Positions 27,611-35,792 of a stretch of DNA of 64,000 nucleotides are shown one piece after another. The notes under the pieces were generated by a model. It searched no databases and was not told where the DNA came from. It saw only the letters and a list, made by a program, of their open reading frames with translations. Source of the DNA: an uncultured Bacteroidales bacterium (GTDB lineage: Bacteria; Bacteroidota; Bacteroidia; Bacteroidales; UBA932); assembly GCA_946405435.1 (NCBI GenBank), contig CAMJHF010000013.1, positions 1-64,000 on the forward strand, written 5' to 3'. Positions within the stretch are counted from its first letter, which is position 1, and each line of letters begins with the position of its first letter. Both the position numbers and the translations under genes were made by a program.

Positions 27611-28645
27611 TCAGTCTATGAAAAATTCTCTGCGGTAGCGGTAGTTCTCCCTCAATTTTTCGAAATCATCGGGATTAATGCGGAACATGAAGTCGTCCGT
27701 GAAAATCGGATAATTGTATTGCAAGGTGGATGCTATCTGGCCTTCGCTCAGCCCTCTAAGGTCCAGTTTGATGGCGTCCTTGGGTTGTTCTCCCGGGTTA
27801 GGGAAAAACTCGTATAGGTCTTTGATTCCGAAGTATCGTGCCACCGAACGGACGGTCATCGCCGTTCCGAGCAGCTTGCCCTGGTAGGAATAGCCGGCAA
27901 TGTGGGGAGTGGCTATGTCTGCGCGTGCGATCAGATCCCGGTTCACGCGGGGCTCGTTGCACCATGTGTCCAGGATAACAGGTCCCAGTTTTTCAATTGC
28001 GTCCAGAAGGTCGTTTTCCACGACCACTTCTCCACGGGATGCATTGATGAAGAAGGCCCCTACCTTCATCTTGGAGAAGAAAGAAGCGTCCGCCATCCCC
28101 CGAGTGGAGTCGTTAAGGGGGACATGGAGGGTGACGATGTCGGAGTTCCGCAGCAGGAAATCAAGGTCGCAGAACAATGCGGGGCCTTCGGCCTGAGCGC
28201 GCGGAGGGTCGCACAGCAGTACGTTGAACCCGAGCAGGCGCAGCGCGGAAGCAACCCTGCCGCCCACATTCCCAACTCCCACTATGCCCACCTTGGAGCC
28301 TTCGAGTCTGATGCGCTTGCGGGCCGCGGTACCGTAGATTGCCGAGAGTACATAGTTCATCACCCCGCCGGCGTTGCATCCGGCGGCATTGCAAGTGTGG
28401 ATTCCATGCTTGGCACAGTAGTCCAGGTCGATGTGGTCGGTACCTATCGTGGCCGTGGCTATTAGTTTTACGGGACTGCCCTCCAGCAGGGCCGCATTGC
28501 AACGGGTACGTGTGCGGATGAGCATCGCGTCCGCATCGGCAATGTCTGAAGGGCATATGGACGGACCGTCAAGATAGACGACTTCTCCATATGGCTCAAG
28601 CACGCCGTTAATGAAGGGTATGGCTTTGTCTATGACGAATTTCAT
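27611..28645 (-). CDS. pdxB: 4-phosphoerythronate dehydrogenase
   Basis: PdxB oxidises 4-phospho-D-erythronate in the DXP-dependent route to pyridoxal phosphate. The 344 residues follow the D-2-hydroxyacid dehydrogenase plan: a split catalytic domain, NAD-binding GIVGVGNVGGRVASAL near 123, a TLHVPLN stretch, and TPHIAGYS with the catalytic His. A C-terminal extension with the FRINPDDFEKLRENYRYRREF segment is the PdxB-type dimerisation domain. The start overlaps the DUF721 gene's stop (ATGA). Confidence 0.92.
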   Translation of the reverse strand: MKFVIDKAIPFINGVLEPYGEVVYLDGPSICPSDIADADAMLIRTRTRCNAALLEGSPVKLIATATIGTDHIDLDYCAKHGIHTCNAAGCNAGGVMNYVLSAIYGTAARKRIRLEGSKVGIVGVGNVGGRVASALRLLGFNVLLCDPPRAQAEGPALFCDLDFLLRNSDIVTLHVPLNDSTRGMADASFFSKMKVGAFFINASRGEVVVENDLLDAIEKLGPVILDTWCNEPRVNRDLIARADIATPHIAGYSYQGKLLGTAMTVRSVARYFGIKDLYEFFPNPGEQPKDAIKLDLRGLSEGQIASTLQYNYPIFTDDFMFRINPDDFEKLRENYRYRREFFID

Positions 28646-28974
28646 TTCAGTATCAGTTCTTCAACCCAGTTTGCATTCTTGTCTTCCTGCTCGAAAAGAT
28701 CGTCCCTTCCGAGCCTGGCATTCATCATCTCTACCAGAAAGTCCTTGCGTGCGGCAAGCTGGCTCTGCACTACCGATGAATTGAGGGTAATGTAGAGCTT
28801 TCCGTTACGGAAAAAACGCTTGATGGTGAAGGAGGCGGCACCTGAAACATCGTCCCAGGCCTTGAAGACAAGGCGGGTGTTGAGCCCGGTGGTGAGGTGC
28901 TCCTCCCGAAGGTACTCCTTGATGGCGGAGGACAGAGGCAATGCGTTCTTACGCTTTATCTTATAGCTCTCCAT
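28642..28974 (-). CDS. DUF721 (DciA-like) protein
   Basis: A small protein of 110 residues (ATG at 28974, two codons after an in-frame TTG). It has the DUF721 pattern FKAWDDVSGAA followed by KLYITLNSSVVQSQLAARKDFLVEMMNARL. Some members of this family (DciA) load the replicative helicase. The position immediately after recF, with a 14-base overlap, fits a role in DNA replication or repair, but this is inferred from family and context. It is coupled to pdxB by an ATGA overlap. Confidence 0.85.
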   Translation of the reverse strand: MESYKIKRKNALPLSSAIKEYLREEHLTTGLNTRLVFKAWDDVSGAASFTIKRFFRNGKLYITLNSSVVQSQLAARKDFLVEMMNARLGRDDLFEQEDKNANWVEELILK

Positions 28975-30073
28975 CTGCAATTCTGGTAAAGGTGCCTGCA
29001 GAGGCCTTGAAATATGCCCTGTCGGAGGTTATGCTGTCCACGAGTTCCTCGGTACGCGCTTTGTCGGTATCGGACAGGAATATCTGGCCGAAATCGTGGC
29101 CGGCGACCATCTGCAGCATGTTGCCGGCCCTCTGCATGTCGAGCTTGTCGAACAGGTCGTCGAGGAGCAGCACCGGAGGAAATCCGCAGCTGTTCTTCAT
29201 GATTTCGTACTGTGCGAACTTGAGCGCCACGAGGAAGGATTTCTGCTGGCCCTGTGAACCGCAGCGCCGTATGGGGTAGTCTTCCATCATGAACAGGAAG
29301 TCGTCCCTGTGAATTCCGGCAACGGTGTAGCGGGAGGCCCTGTCACGGTCGCGGTGACGGAGCTGGAGGGATTGGAAGTCTTCGCCCCTGAGGTCTGATT
29401 TGTAGCTTATGGATACTTTCTCCTTCCCTCCCGAAATGGCTTCGTAATAACGGTTTACCACAGGTTGCATACGGGCGGCGAAAGCCTCGCGGGCGGCGGC
29501 GATGTCCTTCGCTGGACCTGCCATCCGGGCGTCGAAGGCCTCTAGCAGCGTCATGTCCGGCGATTCTTCCTTGAGCAGACGGTTGCGCTGGGCCAGAAGC
29601 CGGTTGTACTGCAGCATGTCTCCCAGGTACTTGCGGTCTGTCTGGGACAGGAAAGCGTTTACGAATTTGCGGCGCTCCTCTCCGGACTCGCTCACAAGCT
29701 CGGTATCGGCAGGGGAGACCATGACGACCGGAAGGGTGCCTATATGTTCGGCTATGCGGGGGTATGGCTTGTCATCTTTCTTGACCTTCTTGTCGGAGCC
29801 TTCCGTGACCTGGATGGAGAAACGGCAGTCAGGCCCTTCTTCCATGGCATACAGCCCGCTGATTGCGAATGATTTGCATCCGTGCCTGAAGTTGAACTTG
29901 TCGGCGGTGTGGATGCCGCTCTTTGTCATGGACAGGTAGTAGATGGCATCCAGCAGGTTGGTTTTTCCTTCGCCGTTGCCGCCCCAGATACAGTTTATGT
30001 TGGGGGAGAAGGCAACTTCCTGCAAGGCGATATTGCGAAAATCCTGAATAATTATTTTCTGCAGAACGGGCAT
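28961..30073 (-). CDS. recF: DNA replication and repair protein RecF
   Basis: RecF binds gapped DNA and helps load RecA. The 370-residue SMC-like ATPase has P-loop WGGNGEGKTNLLDAI (about 32-46), the ABC signature region at RRCGSQGQQKSFLVALK, and Walker B PVLLLDDLFDKLD near the C terminus. It is first gene of a minus operon with DUF721, pdxB and DUF4301. Its -7 element ends only 4 bases before the ATG, so the mRNA may have almost no leader. Confidence 0.96.
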   Translation of the reverse strand: MPVLQKIIIQDFRNIALQEVAFSPNINCIWGGNGEGKTNLLDAIYYLSMTKSGIHTADKFNFRHGCKSFAISGLYAMEEGPDCRFSIQVTEGSDKKVKKDDKPYPRIAEHIGTLPVVMVSPADTELVSESGEERRKFVNAFLSQTDRKYLGDMLQYNRLLAQRNRLLKEESPDMTLLEAFDARMAGPAKDIAAAREAFAARMQPVVNRYYEAISGGKEKVSISYKSDLRGEDFQSLQLRHRDRDRASRYTVAGIHRDDFLFMMEDYPIRRCGSQGQQKSFLVALKFAQYEIMKNSCGFPPVLLLDDLFDKLDMQRAGNMLQMVAGHDFGQIFLSDTDKARTEELVDSITSDRAYFKASAGTFTRIADGEL

Positions 30074-30077
30074 ACTG

Positions 30078-30085
30078 CAAAATTA
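30078..30085 (-). promoter_or_regulatory. recF -7 element TAATTTTG
   Basis: An exact TAnnTTTG match on the minus strand, 4 bases before the recF ATG. Initiation at the usual distance would fall on or next to the start codon. Confidence 0.5.
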
Positions 30086-30106
30086 GGATAATTTAATTGA
30101 AATTAC

Positions 30107-30114
30107 TACCTTTG
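30107..30114 (+). promoter_or_regulatory. -7 element TACCTTTG upstream of the TPR gene
   Basis: An exact TAnnTTTG match on the plus strand, 35 bases before the ATG at 30150. It probably serves the TPR - yebC pair. Confidence 0.5.
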
Positions 30115-30149
30115 TCAGCTATTTTATCGGAAAATAATAATTGTAGTAT

Positions 30150-30824
30150 ATGGCAAAAGCAAATGTTAACGACAAGGAAGCTATCCGTAAGGAAGCCCTT
30201 GAGGAGACCGTCTCCAAAACCGACCAGTTTTACAACGAGCACAAAAAGACCATCTGGACAATTGCCACCGTCCTGTTAGTCATTGCGTTGGCAATTTTCG
30301 CATACATCAAGCTCGTCTATCAGCCCAAGTGCGCCGAAGCTTCCCAGCAGGCATTCCCCGCCGAGCAGAGCTTCAACCAGGAAGAGTATGAGCTCGCCCT
30401 CAAGGGTGACGGCAACATCCTTGGTCTCGCCGACATCATCGACCAGTACGGCGGCAAGGCCGGCAGCGCCATTTTCATGGAGGCCGGTATCTGCGCCCTC
30501 CAGCTCGGTGAGTACGAGCAGGCCCTCGAGTATCTCAAGAAGTACAAAGGCAAAGAGCCCATCATCGCCGCCCGCGCAATCGCATGCCAGGGCGATGCAT
30601 ACGCCGGACTCGAAAAGTATCCCGAGGCGGCAGCCGCTTACATGAAGGCAGCAGCCAAGGCCGACAATACTTTCGCCGCGGCATACCTTCTCAAGGCCGG
30701 CATCCTCTATGAGGAAATGGGCAACAAGGCCAAGGCCCTTGAGTGCTACAACACCATCAAAGACAAATATCCCCAGTCCATAGAGGGATACGACATTGAC
30801 AAATATATTACCCGCGCACAATAG
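30150..30824 (+). CDS. Membrane-anchored tetratricopeptide repeat protein
   Basis: A 224-residue protein with one membrane helix at about 35-54 (IWTIATVLLVIALAIFAYI). A periplasm-facing or cytoplasmic alpha-helical region follows, with TPR-type spacing: FMEAGICALQLGEYEQALEYLKKY, AIACQGDAYAGLEKYPEAAAAYMKA and YLLKAGILYEEMGNKAKALECYNTI. The layout recalls YfgM-like (TPR_21) proteins that assist envelope protein folding, but no signature allows a firm name. It is followed by yebC after 5 bases. Confidence 0.85.
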   Translation: MAKANVNDKEAIRKEALEETVSKTDQFYNEHKKTIWTIATVLLVIALAIFAYIKLVYQPKCAEASQQAFPAEQSFNQEEYELALKGDGNILGLADIIDQYGGKAGSAIFMEAGICALQLGEYEQALEYLKKYKGKEPIIAARAIACQGDAYAGLEKYPEAAAAYMKAAAKADNTFAAAYLLKAGILYEEMGNKAKALECYNTIKDKYPQSIEGYDIDKYITRAQ

Positions 30825-30829
30825 TAATT

Positions 30830-31579
30830 ATGGGAAGAGCATTTGAGTTCCGCAAGGAAAGGAAGCTGAAGCGCTGGGGGCACATGGCCCGCACCTTCAC
30901 CAAGTTGGGCAAGGAAATAACCATCGCCGTCAAGCAGGGCGGTCCCGACGTTACCGGCAATCCCCGTCTGCGCGCCCTTATGGCTGAGGCCCGTTCCGAG
31001 CAGATGCCCAAGGAGAATATCGAGCGTGCCATCAAGAAGGCCACCGAGAGCAAGCAGGGAGATTTCAAGGAGATAATCTACGAGGGCTTCGGTCCCTTCG
31101 GCATTGCCTATCTGGTAGAGGCTGCAACAGACAACAATACCCGTACTGTTGCGAATGTCCGCAGCTATTTCAACAAATGCGGCGGCTCCCTCGGAACCAG
31201 CGGAAGCGTGTCTTTCATGTTCGACCGCAAATGCACCTTCCGCGTCAAGGAGAAGGAGGGCGTAGACCTCGAAGAACTCGAACTCGAACTCATCGACTAC
31301 GGCGTGGAGGAACTCTTCGAGCAGGTAGAGGTCGACAAGGACGACAACGAGACCAAGGTCATCGTGATCTACGGCGAGCCCACCGCATACGGTTCGATCC
31401 AGAAATATATTGAAGAGAACGGTTACGAGCTGATCTCCGGCGGATTCGAGCAGATTCCCAACGTAGACCTCAAGGATGTCACTCCCGAGCAGCGCTCGAC
31501 CCTCGACAAACTTACAGGCCTGCTGGAGGACGACGAAGACGTGACAAACGTTTACACCACCCTCAAACCTGAGGAGTAA
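30830..31579 (+). CDS. YebC/PmpR family DNA-binding regulatory protein
   Basis: A 249-residue member of the YebC/PmpR/TACO1 family. It shows the conserved N-terminal block RKLKRWGHMARTFTKLGKEI, the EARSEQMPKENIERAIKKA helix and the GGSLGTSGSVSFMF strand. Family members have been reported as transcription regulators, and more recently as translation factors that relieve stalling. The length is standard. The stop is immediately adjacent to the convergent GSCFA stop, and an intrinsic terminator for this transcript lies inside the GSCFA gene. Confidence 0.95.
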   Translation: MGRAFEFRKERKLKRWGHMARTFTKLGKEITIAVKQGGPDVTGNPRLRALMAEARSEQMPKENIERAIKKATESKQGDFKEIIYEGFGPFGIAYLVEAATDNNTRTVANVRSYFNKCGGSLGTSGSVSFMFDRKCTFRVKEKEGVDLEELELELIDYGVEELFEQVEVDKDDNETKVIVIYGEPTAYGSIQKYIEENGYELISGGFEQIPNVDLKDVTPEQRSTLDKLTGLLEDDEDVTNVYTTLKPEE

Positions 31580-32428
31580 TCATTTGTCGTTCAGAATACT
31601 GCGGTGCGCTTTACGGCGCGCCGCTTTTTCGTTTTCAGCCATCCTTGCACGTTCGTCAGGCGCCGTGAGGGCAAGGGTGAAGCACTCCCAGATGTAGTCG
31701 GTGGCGGCTGTGGACGGGTGCACGAGGTCGTCGGCGTAGAAGCGGTAGTCCCTGAGCTCGTCGTTAAGTATTTCGTAAGCAGGGAAGTAGTCGGCCCCTT
31801 GGCATGCATCTGCGGCCAGGATGAGACGGGATTTGCTTATGGTATTGGCATGGGCGCCGTCGCCGAGGTGGCGTATGGGCGAGACGGTGACAAGGAAACT
31901 CTTTTCCGGGTGGGCGTCTATTATGGACTGGATGCAAGAGCGGCTCTCTTCGACTTCCAGCATCCTGCGTGTGAACTCTGACGCCGGACGTTTGAGACAG
32001 TTGGATACTGTGCGGTCGCCGGCACACCAGATCATGGAAGTGCCGAGGGTGAGTATCACCCTGTTGGCGGTTTTCCAGAAGTCCCTGGCCTGTTCCAGCG
32101 CTTTGTTCGCATTGTCGAGGAAAGACTCTGCAGTGGGCCTGGCAAAAGAAGTGTGGTGCTCGAATGAACATATCATTCCGGCACCGGCGCCCATCTCCAC
32201 GCAGTCGGAAGGACCGAAATACTCATTGGAATCGAGCCTTCTGACGGCCGAAAGCAGCGACGAGGGATTGTAGAGGGTGCCGAAAGGGTTTACCATGGCG
32301 TCGAAGCCGGCCGCGACCATCCTGGCTCCGATCGAATCGGCAAAGCAGCTGCCCATCAGTACGATGCGGTCTGCGAGCCGGAACGGATGCGGAGAAGAAT
32401 CCAGATTAACTTTTGTCCAGAATTTCAT
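31580..32428 (-). CDS. GSCFA domain protein
   Basis: A 282-residue protein of the GSCFA family. The name-giving motif appears as MGSCFADSIG near residue 25, in the position of an SGNH-hydrolase nucleophile block. Later TLGTSMIWC and DLVHPSTAATDYIW resemble blocks III and V (the catalytic Asp-x-x-His). An esterase or acyltransferase on a surface glycan is plausible, but no substrate is known. It is divergent from the outer membrane protein at 32462, with overlapping -7 elements. Confidence 0.87.
   Translation of the reverse strand: MKFWTKVNLDSSPHPFRLADRIVLMGSCFADSIGARMVAAGFDAMVNPFGTLYNPSSLLSAVRRLDSNEYFGPSDCVEMGAGAGMICSFEHHTSFARPTAESFLDNANKALEQARDFWKTANRVILTLGTSMIWCAGDRTVSNCLKRPASEFTRRMLEVEESRSCIQSIIDAHPEKSFLVTVSPIRHLGDGAHANTISKSRLILAADACQGADYFPAYEILNDELRDYRFYADDLVHPSTAATDYIWECFTLALTAPDERARMAENEKAARRKAHRSILNDK
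31601..31629 (+). terminator. Intrinsic terminator for yebC, inside the GSCFA coding sequence
   Basis: GCGGTGCGC (31601-31609) pairs with GCGCGCCGC (31616-31624), with one G-U pair and a six-base loop, and is followed by five T. It lies 22 bases after the yebC stop and encodes part of the C-terminal AARRKAHR segment of the opposing GSCFA protein. Confidence 0.7.
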
Positions 32429-32436
32429 TTGTGACG

Positions 32437-32453
32437 CAAAAATACTATTTTTG
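32437..32453. promoter_or_regulatory. Back-to-back -7 elements forming a 17-base palindrome
   Basis: CAAAAATACTATTTTTG is a perfect inverted repeat around a central C. Each half is a TATTTTTG -7 element: the minus-strand one (32437-32444) serves GSCFA and the plus-strand one (32446-32453) serves the outer membrane protein. Each lies 8 bases from its ATG. Confidence 0.65.
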
Positions 32454-32461
32454 TGGAGGAT

Positions 32462-33643
32462 ATGAAAAAATTCCTCACCTTACTTTCGCTCTCCACGGTA
32501 TTGTCCCTTCCTGCCGCGGCCCAAAAGCTCGACTGGAATCTCAATTTTGACTACCTGTTCCGAAATTATGAGTTTGACCGTTCCTCGAACATCTTCGAGG
32601 ATTCCTATACCCTTCATGCCGCGCGCCTCACTCCGGAGGTGGGGGTCCTTGTCAAGCAGGATGCCTCAGTGTTTCACCGCGTGCGCGCCGGCGTGGATTT
32701 GTTCAAACAGATGGGAGAGGGCCTCAAAGCGGCAGACCTGATAGGCGAGCCTGTCCTTTATTACGACGCCGAGGCTGCCTTGCGCGGCGGCGGCCGGTTC
32801 GAAGCCCTTGCCGGAATCTTTCCGCGCCGCTATTGCGAGGGGGATTATGTCGGGCTTTATTTCGACGATGATATATTGTTCTACGACAATAATTTAGAGG
32901 GTATTCTCCTAAAGTATCGCAATAACAAGGTATTTGCGGAACTGGGGCTCGACTGGCCTGGTAAGATCGGCGATGATGCGCACCCGTCCCGCCGCGAGCG
33001 TTTCCAGGTATTTACCGCCGGCCTCTGGAATTTCGCCGGCCGTTTCAGTTTCGGCTGGACCGGCTCATTCTACCATTTTGCGAATTCTCCCACCAATCAC
33101 AATGTCGTAGACAATCACATGCTCAATCCATGGCTCGAGTGGACTCCCTTCTCGTTCATGGACGAGCTGCGCATCACTGCCGGCGGAGTGTTCACCTATC
33201 AGTGCGACAGGCAGCACGACATGGATCTTCGCTTTCCAATGGGATTTCTTTCCCGCCAGGTGGTTTCTAAATGGGGTATAGTACTGGACAATCAGTTCTA
33301 CTTCGGCGACGACCTGATGCCGTTCTTCGAAACAAAGTTCTCCGACTTTCCGTACGGAACTGAGCTTTACCGGGGCGACCTGGCATTTCATACCCGCCTT
33401 TCGGGGCCGGGGTGGTTTGATATGGTCAATCTCAAGTACGAGCCGTCCCTTACCCGCTGGCTCAAGCTTTCGGTGGCTTTTTCCTTCTTCCTTGGCGAGC
33501 CTCCCGCATCTTCCTGTCCTGTGTTCCGCGGCTGGCAGCAAAGCGTTGGACTGCGCGTAGACCTGGACGCCGCGAGACCGCATCCCAAGGCACCCCGCAG
33601 CAGTGGAAAGAAGGGGGTATATTTCCATGGATTTATGTTATAG
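32462..33643 (+). CDS. Predicted outer membrane beta-barrel protein of unknown function
   Basis: A 393-residue protein with a signal peptide (about 1-21, ending PAAAQ), using the ATG at 32462. The mature part is rich in alternating aromatic and polar strands (for example WNLNFDYLFRNYEFDR, FSFGWTGSFYHFAN and WLKLSVAFSFFLGE), as expected of an outer membrane barrel. There is no TonB plug. It is followed after 4 bases by a secreted 5'-nucleotidase-like enzyme, which hints at a nucleotide- or phosphate-linked role. The C terminus is unusual: a basic Pro/Lys-rich tail follows the last predicted strand. Confidence 0.8.
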   Translation: MKKFLTLLSLSTVLSLPAAAQKLDWNLNFDYLFRNYEFDRSSNIFEDSYTLHAARLTPEVGVLVKQDASVFHRVRAGVDLFKQMGEGLKAADLIGEPVLYYDAEAALRGGGRFEALAGIFPRRYCEGDYVGLYFDDDILFYDNNLEGILLKYRNNKVFAELGLDWPGKIGDDAHPSRRERFQVFTAGLWNFAGRFSFGWTGSFYHFANSPTNHNVVDNHMLNPWLEWTPFSFMDELRITAGGVFTYQCDRQHDMDLRFPMGFLSRQVVSKWGIVLDNQFYFGDDLMPFFETKFSDFPYGTELYRGDLAFHTRLSGPGWFDMVNLKYEPSLTRWLKLSVAFSFFLGEPPASSCPVFRGWQQSVGLRVDLDAARPHPKAPRSSGKKGVYFHGFML

Positions 33644-33647
33644 CGAT

Positions 33648-35351
33648 ATGAGGAAGTTTCTACTATCTATTGTCAGTCTGGCGCTGGGTTTCGGTGCCTT
33701 TGCACAGCAGAGCGAACTGCACATAGTCACTACAGGCGATGTGCACGGAGCGTATTTCAACCGGCCGTATGTCGGCGACAAGACCAAGACCAGCCTGATG
33801 TCGGTCAAGTATTACGTGGACAGCCTTCGTGCTGCCGTGGGTGCCGGAAATGTGCTGCTCCTTGATGCCGGCGACTGCCTGCAGGGCGACAATGCCTCAT
33901 ATTATTTCAACTACGTCGCTTCGTCGGAACCCCATATATATCCGCGTCTTGTAAAATATATGGGCTATGACGCATGTGTCCTGGGCAACCACGACATAGA
34001 AACCGGCCATGCCGTTTATGACAAGGTCTTCAAGGAAATGCAGGACCTTGGCATCCCCTGGCTGGCAGGAAATGCCATAACCCCCGATGGCTCAAGTTAT
34101 TTCCCTGAATATAAAGTGATTGAGAAGGGCGGACGCAAGATTCTCGTGCTCGGTTACAACAACGCCAACATAGACGGATGGCTTTCGCCCGATTTATGGA
34201 GCGGCATGAAGCATGTTTCTCTTGTGCCATTGGTCCGCAAGAGAGTCCGCGCCCTCAAGTCCCGGATCAAGCCTGATGCAGTGGTTGTGGTCGTGCATTC
34301 AGGCACTGGCACGGGGGACGGCTCAGCGATTGAAAGCCAGGGACTTGATATCTTCCGCAACCTGTGCGGAGCAGATGTGCTGGTAACTGCCCATGACCAT
34401 CGCCCTGCCGTGGTCAACGATAAGAAGCGCTGCCTTGTGGACGGAGGCGCCAGGTGCGGCAACGTCGGCCATGTCGTGCTGGGATTCAAGGGCCGTAGGG
34501 TTGTCTCCCGAAACGCGGAAGTGGTGAGGCTCGACAAGAACAAAGTAGACGAAAAGATGGTGGCCATGTTCGACTGCGAGTTTGAGGCGGTCAAGGCCTT
34601 TACTGTCCGTCCTGTCGGTCGGCTGGACATGCCTCTCCGCAGCCGGGACGCCTACACCGGCATGAGTGATTACATCGGGCTCCTGCATACGGTGCAACTG
34701 AAGGCGTCGGGTGCTGATATCTCCATCGCGGCACCATTGAGCTTCAATGGATACGTAGCTCCGGGACAGGTGATATACAATGACATGTTTACCATCTATC
34801 CGTTTGAAAACCAACTTTTTGTGCTTGAGCTTTCAGGGCAAGAGATTAAGGACCTGCTCGAACTCTCATACGACCGCTGGATTTGCACTCCCGGCGAGCA
34901 TGTCCTCCGTATTACAGATTCTCCCGACCCCCGTACCGGAGCACCGCGCTGGTCATTTGTAAACCGCAGCTACAATTTCGATTCGGCTGCCGGCATCAAT
35001 TATACGGTTGACGTTACGGCTCCGGCAGGCTCGAGGATCAACATCAGTTCCATGGCCGACGGCTCTGCGTTCGATCCGCAGGCCAAGTATACCGTGGCCA
35101 TGACCTCGTACCGGGCCAACGGAGGCGGCGACCTTCTCACCAAAGGTGCCGGGATCCCTCATTCCGAACTGTCGTCCAGGGTAGTGGGGCGTTATGCTGA
35201 AATCCGTGAATTCGTGTATCGTTTCATCAGTTCCCACGAGCTGGTGGACCACGCCCTGGTGGATGACAGGGCAGTGCTTGGATCCTGGAGTTTCGTTCCC
35301 GAGTCTGTTGCCAATCCATTACTTAAGGCGGATTTGGATTTAGTGTTTTAA
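33648..35351 (+). CDS. Secreted bifunctional metallophosphatase / 5'-nucleotidase
   Basis: A 567-residue periplasmic enzyme (signal peptide about 1-20, ending AFAQ; start chosen at the ATG at 33648, where the signal begins). The calcineurin-like metallophosphatase domain has TTGDVHGAY, DAGDCLQG, LGNHDIE, VVHSG and AHDHRP metal-ligand motifs. The C-terminal 5'-nucleotidase domain (from about 340) has YNDMFTIYPFEN and SYRANGGGDL. The likely reaction is hydrolysis of nucleotides or cyclic nucleotides for phosphate and nucleoside salvage. It is co-transcribed with the barrel protein upstream. Its last 12 bases overlap an AraC-type gene on the other strand. Confidence 0.92.
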   Translation: MRKFLLSIVSLALGFGAFAQQSELHIVTTGDVHGAYFNRPYVGDKTKTSLMSVKYYVDSLRAAVGAGNVLLLDAGDCLQGDNASYYFNYVASSEPHIYPRLVKYMGYDACVLGNHDIETGHAVYDKVFKEMQDLGIPWLAGNAITPDGSSYFPEYKVIEKGGRKILVLGYNNANIDGWLSPDLWSGMKHVSLVPLVRKRVRALKSRIKPDAVVVVVHSGTGTGDGSAIESQGLDIFRNLCGADVLVTAHDHRPAVVNDKKRCLVDGGARCGNVGHVVLGFKGRRVVSRNAEVVRLDKNKVDEKMVAMFDCEFEAVKAFTVRPVGRLDMPLRSRDAYTGMSDYIGLLHTVQLKASGADISIAAPLSFNGYVAPGQVIYNDMFTIYPFENQLFVLELSGQEIKDLLELSYDRWICTPGEHVLRITDSPDPRTGAPRWSFVNRSYNFDSAAGINYTVDVTAPAGSRINISSMADGSAFDPQAKYTVAMTSYRANGGGDLLTKGAGIPHSELSSRVVGRYAEIREFVYRFISSHELVDHALVDDRAVLGSWSFVPESVANPLLKADLDLVF

Positions 35352-35765
35352 CCGCCATTCAGTCGGAGTGCATCCGGCTACTTCTTTGAACTGCTTGCGG
35401 AAGTTGCTTTTGTCGCCGATCCCTACGGATTCGGCGACAATCAGCAATGGAGTACTCCTTTCTTCCAGAAGCAGTTTCTTCGCTTCTGCGATTCTCATTT
35501 CTTTTCGCCAATGAAGGAAACTCTTTTTGACGATGCACCGGAAATACAAGGACAACATTTCTTTTGAAATCCCGATTTCGCGTGCCGTCTCAGCCATTGA
35601 CTTGTCTTCGAGCCATCTCTTCTGAAGAATCCATTCTTCAACTTTTCTTATGACGTCCGAATTGATTACGGAACTCTTTCCACAGCGCTCCTGGCACTTC
35701 CCAAGGCGCAGTATCAGCCTTTCTATTTTGGCCACTAATGCTAAAAAAAACTCCTTTTTTTTCAT
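35340..35765 (-). CDS. Short AraC-type HTH protein
   Basis: A 141-residue protein holding little more than an AraC DNA-binding domain. First helix-turn-helix: SMAETAREIGISKEMLSLYFR. Second: LLIVAESVGIGDKSNFRKQFKEVAGCTPTEWR. The N-terminal 40 residues are basic and contain two cysteines, with no sensor domain. It could be a stand-alone regulator or the output part of a lost larger gene. Its ATG overlaps the ffh -7 element, so it may be affected by ffh transcription. Targets are unknown. Confidence 0.85.
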   Translation of the reverse strand: MKKKEFFLALVAKIERLILRLGKCQERCGKSSVINSDVIRKVEEWILQKRWLEDKSMAETAREIGISKEMLSLYFRCIVKKSFLHWRKEMRIAEAKKLLLEERSTPLLIVAESVGIGDKSNFRKQFKEVAGCTPTEWRLKH

Positions 35766-35772
35766 ATATTTG
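35765..35772 (+). promoter_or_regulatory. ffh -7 element TATATTTG
   Basis: An exact TAnnTTTG match 20 bases before the ffh ATG. It overlaps the start codon of the AraC-type gene on the other strand. No TTTG lies at the ideal -33 spacing. Confidence 0.5.
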
Positions 35773-35792
35773 TGGTTTAATAGGTATTAGTT

